DNA of 64,000 nt from Sandaracinaceae bacterium (GTDB lineage Bacteria; Myxococcota_A; Polyangia; Polyangiales; Sandaracinaceae). The notes under the pieces are model-generated. The model was not told where the DNA came from. It worked only from the letters and a program-made list of their open reading frames with translations, and did no database searches. Location: positions 62,001-126,000 of the forward strand of contig JAVJQK010000109.1 of assembly GCA_040218145.1 (NCBI GenBank), read 5' to 3'. Position 1 is the first letter of the stretch. Every line of letters starts with the position of its first letter. Of this stretch, positions 61,938-64,000 are shown in pieces. The position numbers were made by a program, and so were the translations under genes.

Positions 61938-62870
61938 ATGAGGTGGACGACCCCGCTGGCGTGGGCGCTCGCGCTCGCTGGCTGCGGCGCCCCGCTGGAC
62001 GTCCCACCCGAGGGCGGCATGGACGGTGGCATGGACGCCTCCCGCGCCCGCGAGGCCGGGATCGACTTCGACGCCGCCGCCTGCGAGCGCGACGCGCGCT
62101 GCCTCCCGCCGCTCGGCCCTCCGCCCGTCGCGGGCTGCAACCCCGAGCTCGGCGTCGAGTGCGACGGGGACTGGACGGGCTCGGACCCGCGCACGGGCGA
62201 GCTGTATTGCGATCCCGCGTGCGCGGCGGCGGAGTGCTGCGCACCGCGAGACGGGCGGTTCCAGTGCGTGGCGCGCGGCGCCGACGGCGCGTGTCCCGCC
62301 GCGGACGTGTTCGTCGACGCCCGCGTGATCGATGGGCTCTACACCATCGAGGAGCAGACCTTCGCCGAGTCCGACTGCGCGATCGCGGAGGGGTGCGTGG
62401 GAGGCTCGCGCGGCCGGCGGCTCCTGCGCTTCGAGGTCGCGACGCCGAACCACGGGGACGCCGACGTCTTCCTCGGCGCGGCGCCCGAGCTGGGGGTGAG
62501 CACGCCCCTGTTCGAGTGGAGCGCGTGCCACGCGCATCACCACTTCCCCGGCTACGCCGACTACGAGCTGCTCACCGCCGACGGCTGCTGCGCGGTGGTG
62601 CGTGGACGAAAGCAGTCTTTCTGTCTCACGGATCTCCTGCGCGATCGACCGGACATGGGCGCCGAGGAGCCCGCCTACGACTGCGGCTACCAGGGGATCC
62701 AGCGCGGCTGGCGCGACGTCTACGCGGCCGGGCTCGACTGCCAGTGGCTCGACATCACGGGCGTCCCGTCGGGCGAGTACGTGCTGCGCGTTCGGCTCAA
62801 CACCGATCACGCGCTGCTCGAGTCGGACTACCAGAACAACGAGGCCCTCGTCCCCGTCACGATCCCTTGA
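61938..62870 (+). CDS. Lysyl-oxidase homologue (secreted lipoprotein)
   Basis: 310 aa. Lipobox-like signal (WALALAGCGAP), a Cys-rich segment (about 50-120), then a lysyl-oxidase catalytic domain (about 125-310). The copper ligands HxHxH are His198, His200 and His202 in WSACHAHHHFPGY, matching human LOX WHSCHQHYH. Lys225 in GRKQSFC and Tyr262 in DVYAAGLDCQWLDITG match human Lys320 and Tyr355, which form the LTQ cofactor. ESDYQNNEALV also fits. So it should be an active copper amine oxidase of peptidyl lysine or other amines. No obvious partner gene. Confidence 0.9.
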   Translation: MRWTTPLAWALALAGCGAPLDVPPEGGMDGGMDASRAREAGIDFDAAACERDARCLPPLGPPPVAGCNPELGVECDGDWTGSDPRTGELYCDPACAAAECCAPRDGRFQCVARGADGACPAADVFVDARVIDGLYTIEEQTFAESDCAIAEGCVGGSRGRRLLRFEVATPNHGDADVFLGAAPELGVSTPLFEWSACHAHHHFPGYADYELLTADGCCAVVRGRKQSFCLTDLLRDRPDMGAEEPAYDCGYQGIQRGWRDVYAAGLDCQWLDITGVPSGEYVLRVRLNTDHALLESDYQNNEALVPVTIP

Positions 62871-62889
62871 GGTCTCGCGACAGCGGGAC

Positions 62890-64000
62890 TCAGGAGAAGA
62901 GGTCGTCGATGTCGGCCTTGGTCAGGCCCTTGAGCGGTGTCGACTCCGTGGTCAGCACGTTGCTCACCAGCTCGCGCTTCTTCGCGCTCAGCTTGAGGAT
63001 CTTCTCCTCCACCGAGTCGCGCGCGATGAGCTTGTAGACCGTGACCACCCGCGTCTGCCCGATGCGGTGCGCGCGGTCCGTCGCCTGATCCTCGACCGCC
63101 GGGTTCCACCACGGATCGAAGTGCACGACCGTGTCGGCGCCCGTGAGGTTGAGGCCCGTGCCGCCCGCCTTCAGCGAGATGAGGAAGGCGTTGTAGCTCT
63201 CGTCCTCGTTGAAGCGATCGACGCGGTCCTGGCGGTCCTTGGTGGAGCCGTCGAGGTACTCGTACTTCACGCCGAGCCCGTCGAGCATCTCGCGGATGTG
63301 CCCGAGCATGGTCACGAACTGGCTGAAGATCAGCAGCCGGTGACCGCCCGCGACCGCCTCTTGCACGATCTCCTCGAGCGCCTGGAGCTTGCCGCTCGTC
63401 TCGTCGCTCCACTCGCCGCTCAGCTTGGTCAGCCGCGGATCGCAGGCCACCTGTCGCATGCGGGTCAGCGCGGCGAGGATCTGGATCTGCGCCTTGGCCA
63501 CGCCCTGCTTCTGCACGGCGCTCATGACGCTGTCCCGGACCTCCTTGAGCATCTGCTTGTAGAGCTTGCTCTGCTCGTCGGCCATCGGGACGACGATCTC
63601 CTGCTCGATCTTCTCGGGCAGCTCCGGCGCGACCTCGATCTTGGTCCGACGCATCACCAGCGGGTGGATGATGGTGCGGAGCTTCTGCGCGGTCTCCATG
63701 TCGCCTCGCTCGATGGGGCGCGAGTAGCGCTCCTCGAACGACTTGAGCGTGCCGAGCAGGCCGGGGGAGACGAAGTCGATGATCGACCAGATCTCGCTCA
63801 GACGGTTCTCGATCGGCGTGCCGGTCAGCGCGAGCCGACGCTCGCTCGGGAGCGCCTTGGCCGCCCGCGCGGTCGCGCTCATCGGGTTCTTGATGTGCTG
63901 CGCCTCGTCGAGCACGACGTAGCGGAGGTCGAGCGCGTGCAGCAGCTCCTCGTCGCGACGCAAGAGCGCGTAGCTGGTGATCATGATGTCGGCGTCGTCG
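62890..64000 (-). CDS. SNF2-family helicase, C-terminal part
   Basis: The frame runs past the right edge; about 370 C-terminal residues are visible. SF2 motifs: II DEAQHIKN, III LTGTPIENRLSE, then IV-VI in the second RecA lobe: LLIFSQFVTMLGHIREML, FLISLKAGGTGLNLTGAD, VHFDPWWNPAVEDQATDRAH and RIGQTRVVTVYKLIA. This is the bacterial SNF2/HepA-like DNA-dependent ATPase; family members remodel RNA polymerase or DNA-protein complexes. The N-terminus, often with a SWIM zinc finger, is outside the window. Convergent with the lysyl-oxidase gene, 19 bases apart. Confidence 0.93.
   Translation of the reverse strand, partial: DDADIMITSYALLRRDEELLHALDLRYVVLDEAQHIKNPMSATARAAKALPSERRLALTGTPIENRLSEIWSIIDFVSPGLLGTLKSFEERYSRPIERGDMETAQKLRTIIHPLVMRRTKIEVAPELPEKIEQEIVVPMADEQSKLYKQMLKEVRDSVMSAVQKQGVAKAQIQILAALTRMRQVACDPRLTKLSGEWSDETSGKLQALEEIVQEAVAGGHRLLIFSQFVTMLGHIREMLDGLGVKYEYLDGSTKDRQDRVDRFNEDESYNAFLISLKAGGTGLNLTGADTVVHFDPWWNPAVEDQATDRAHRIGQTRVVTVYKLIARDSVEEKILKLSAKKRELVSNVLTTESTPLKGLTKADIDDLFS

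Noticed and set aside
1-64000. tRNA, rRNA and insertion-sequence genes
   Set aside because: I looked for T-loop signatures, transposase motifs and terminal repeats on both strands and saw none that I could support by eye.

Overview
The window is high-GC DNA (roughly 70 % G+C by eye) that reads like the chromosome of a myxobacterium or close relative (Myxococcota, perhaps a Polyangia/Sandaracinus-type lineage). The evidence is a MYXO-CTERM sorting tail on a secreted phosphatase, a Myxococcus-type Cys-rich repeat (DUF4215), three Hanks-type Ser/Thr kinases including one with a PEGA domain, an AgmX/TonB-like tail, ASPIC/UnbV and lysyl-oxidase secreted proteins, many lipoproteins and very long TPR proteins. 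No phage, transposon, CRISPR, rRNA or tRNA gene was recognised. Genes are dense, often joined by ATGA/GTGA/TTGA overlaps.

Layout. 1-13.8 kb: end of a TPR-like gene, a KamA-family radical SAM enzyme, a lipoprotein, a DREV/METTL9-like methyltransferase overlapping a DUF99 gene, an NtrC-type regulator, a ScfR-type regulator, Fe superoxide dismutase, a TPR protein coupled to a purple-acid-phosphatase-like MYXO-CTERM protein, and a kinase with pseudo-receiver and pseudo-HPt domains coupled to a TusA-TusA-TusA-like-DsrE2 fusion. 13.9-16.3 kb: histidine ammonia-lyase coupled to an AAC(3)-family acetyltransferase. 16.4-29.9 kb: an operon of two giant TPR proteins (1604 and 2242 aa), a degenerate phosphodiesterase fold, NadD and a DUF2520 protein. 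29.9-36.7 kb (minus strand): six closely spaced genes bounded by two kinases. 36.7-44.1 kb: a small membrane protein and a ClpA-type ATPase, then the housekeeping genes holA, rpsT and murJ with two hypothetical genes. 44.2-48.1 kb: a stand-alone C-A-T-TE nonribosomal peptide synthetase behind an AT-richer control region. 48.1-64 kb: engB, an SRPBCC-like protein, MepA endopeptidase, ASPIC lipoprotein, MATE pump, a Cys-cluster protein coupled to an HCCA-isomerase/DsbA-like protein, a three-gene envelope module (zinc-ribbon TPR, bitopic protein, TonB-like lipoprotein), a LysR/NmrA/VOC cluster, PilZ, a lysyl-oxidase homologue and the C-terminal part of a SNF2 helicase.

The most unusual items are the TusA/DsrE2 fusion with its kinase whose phosphorelay modules look dead, the tandem TPR giants whose homologous tails may be dead M48-type protease folds, the single-module NRPS between murJ and engB, the lysyl-oxidase homologue that keeps its copper ligands and cofactor residues, and a bacterial METTL9-like methyltransferase paired with DUF99. 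All assignments are from reading translations by eye; no database search was run.
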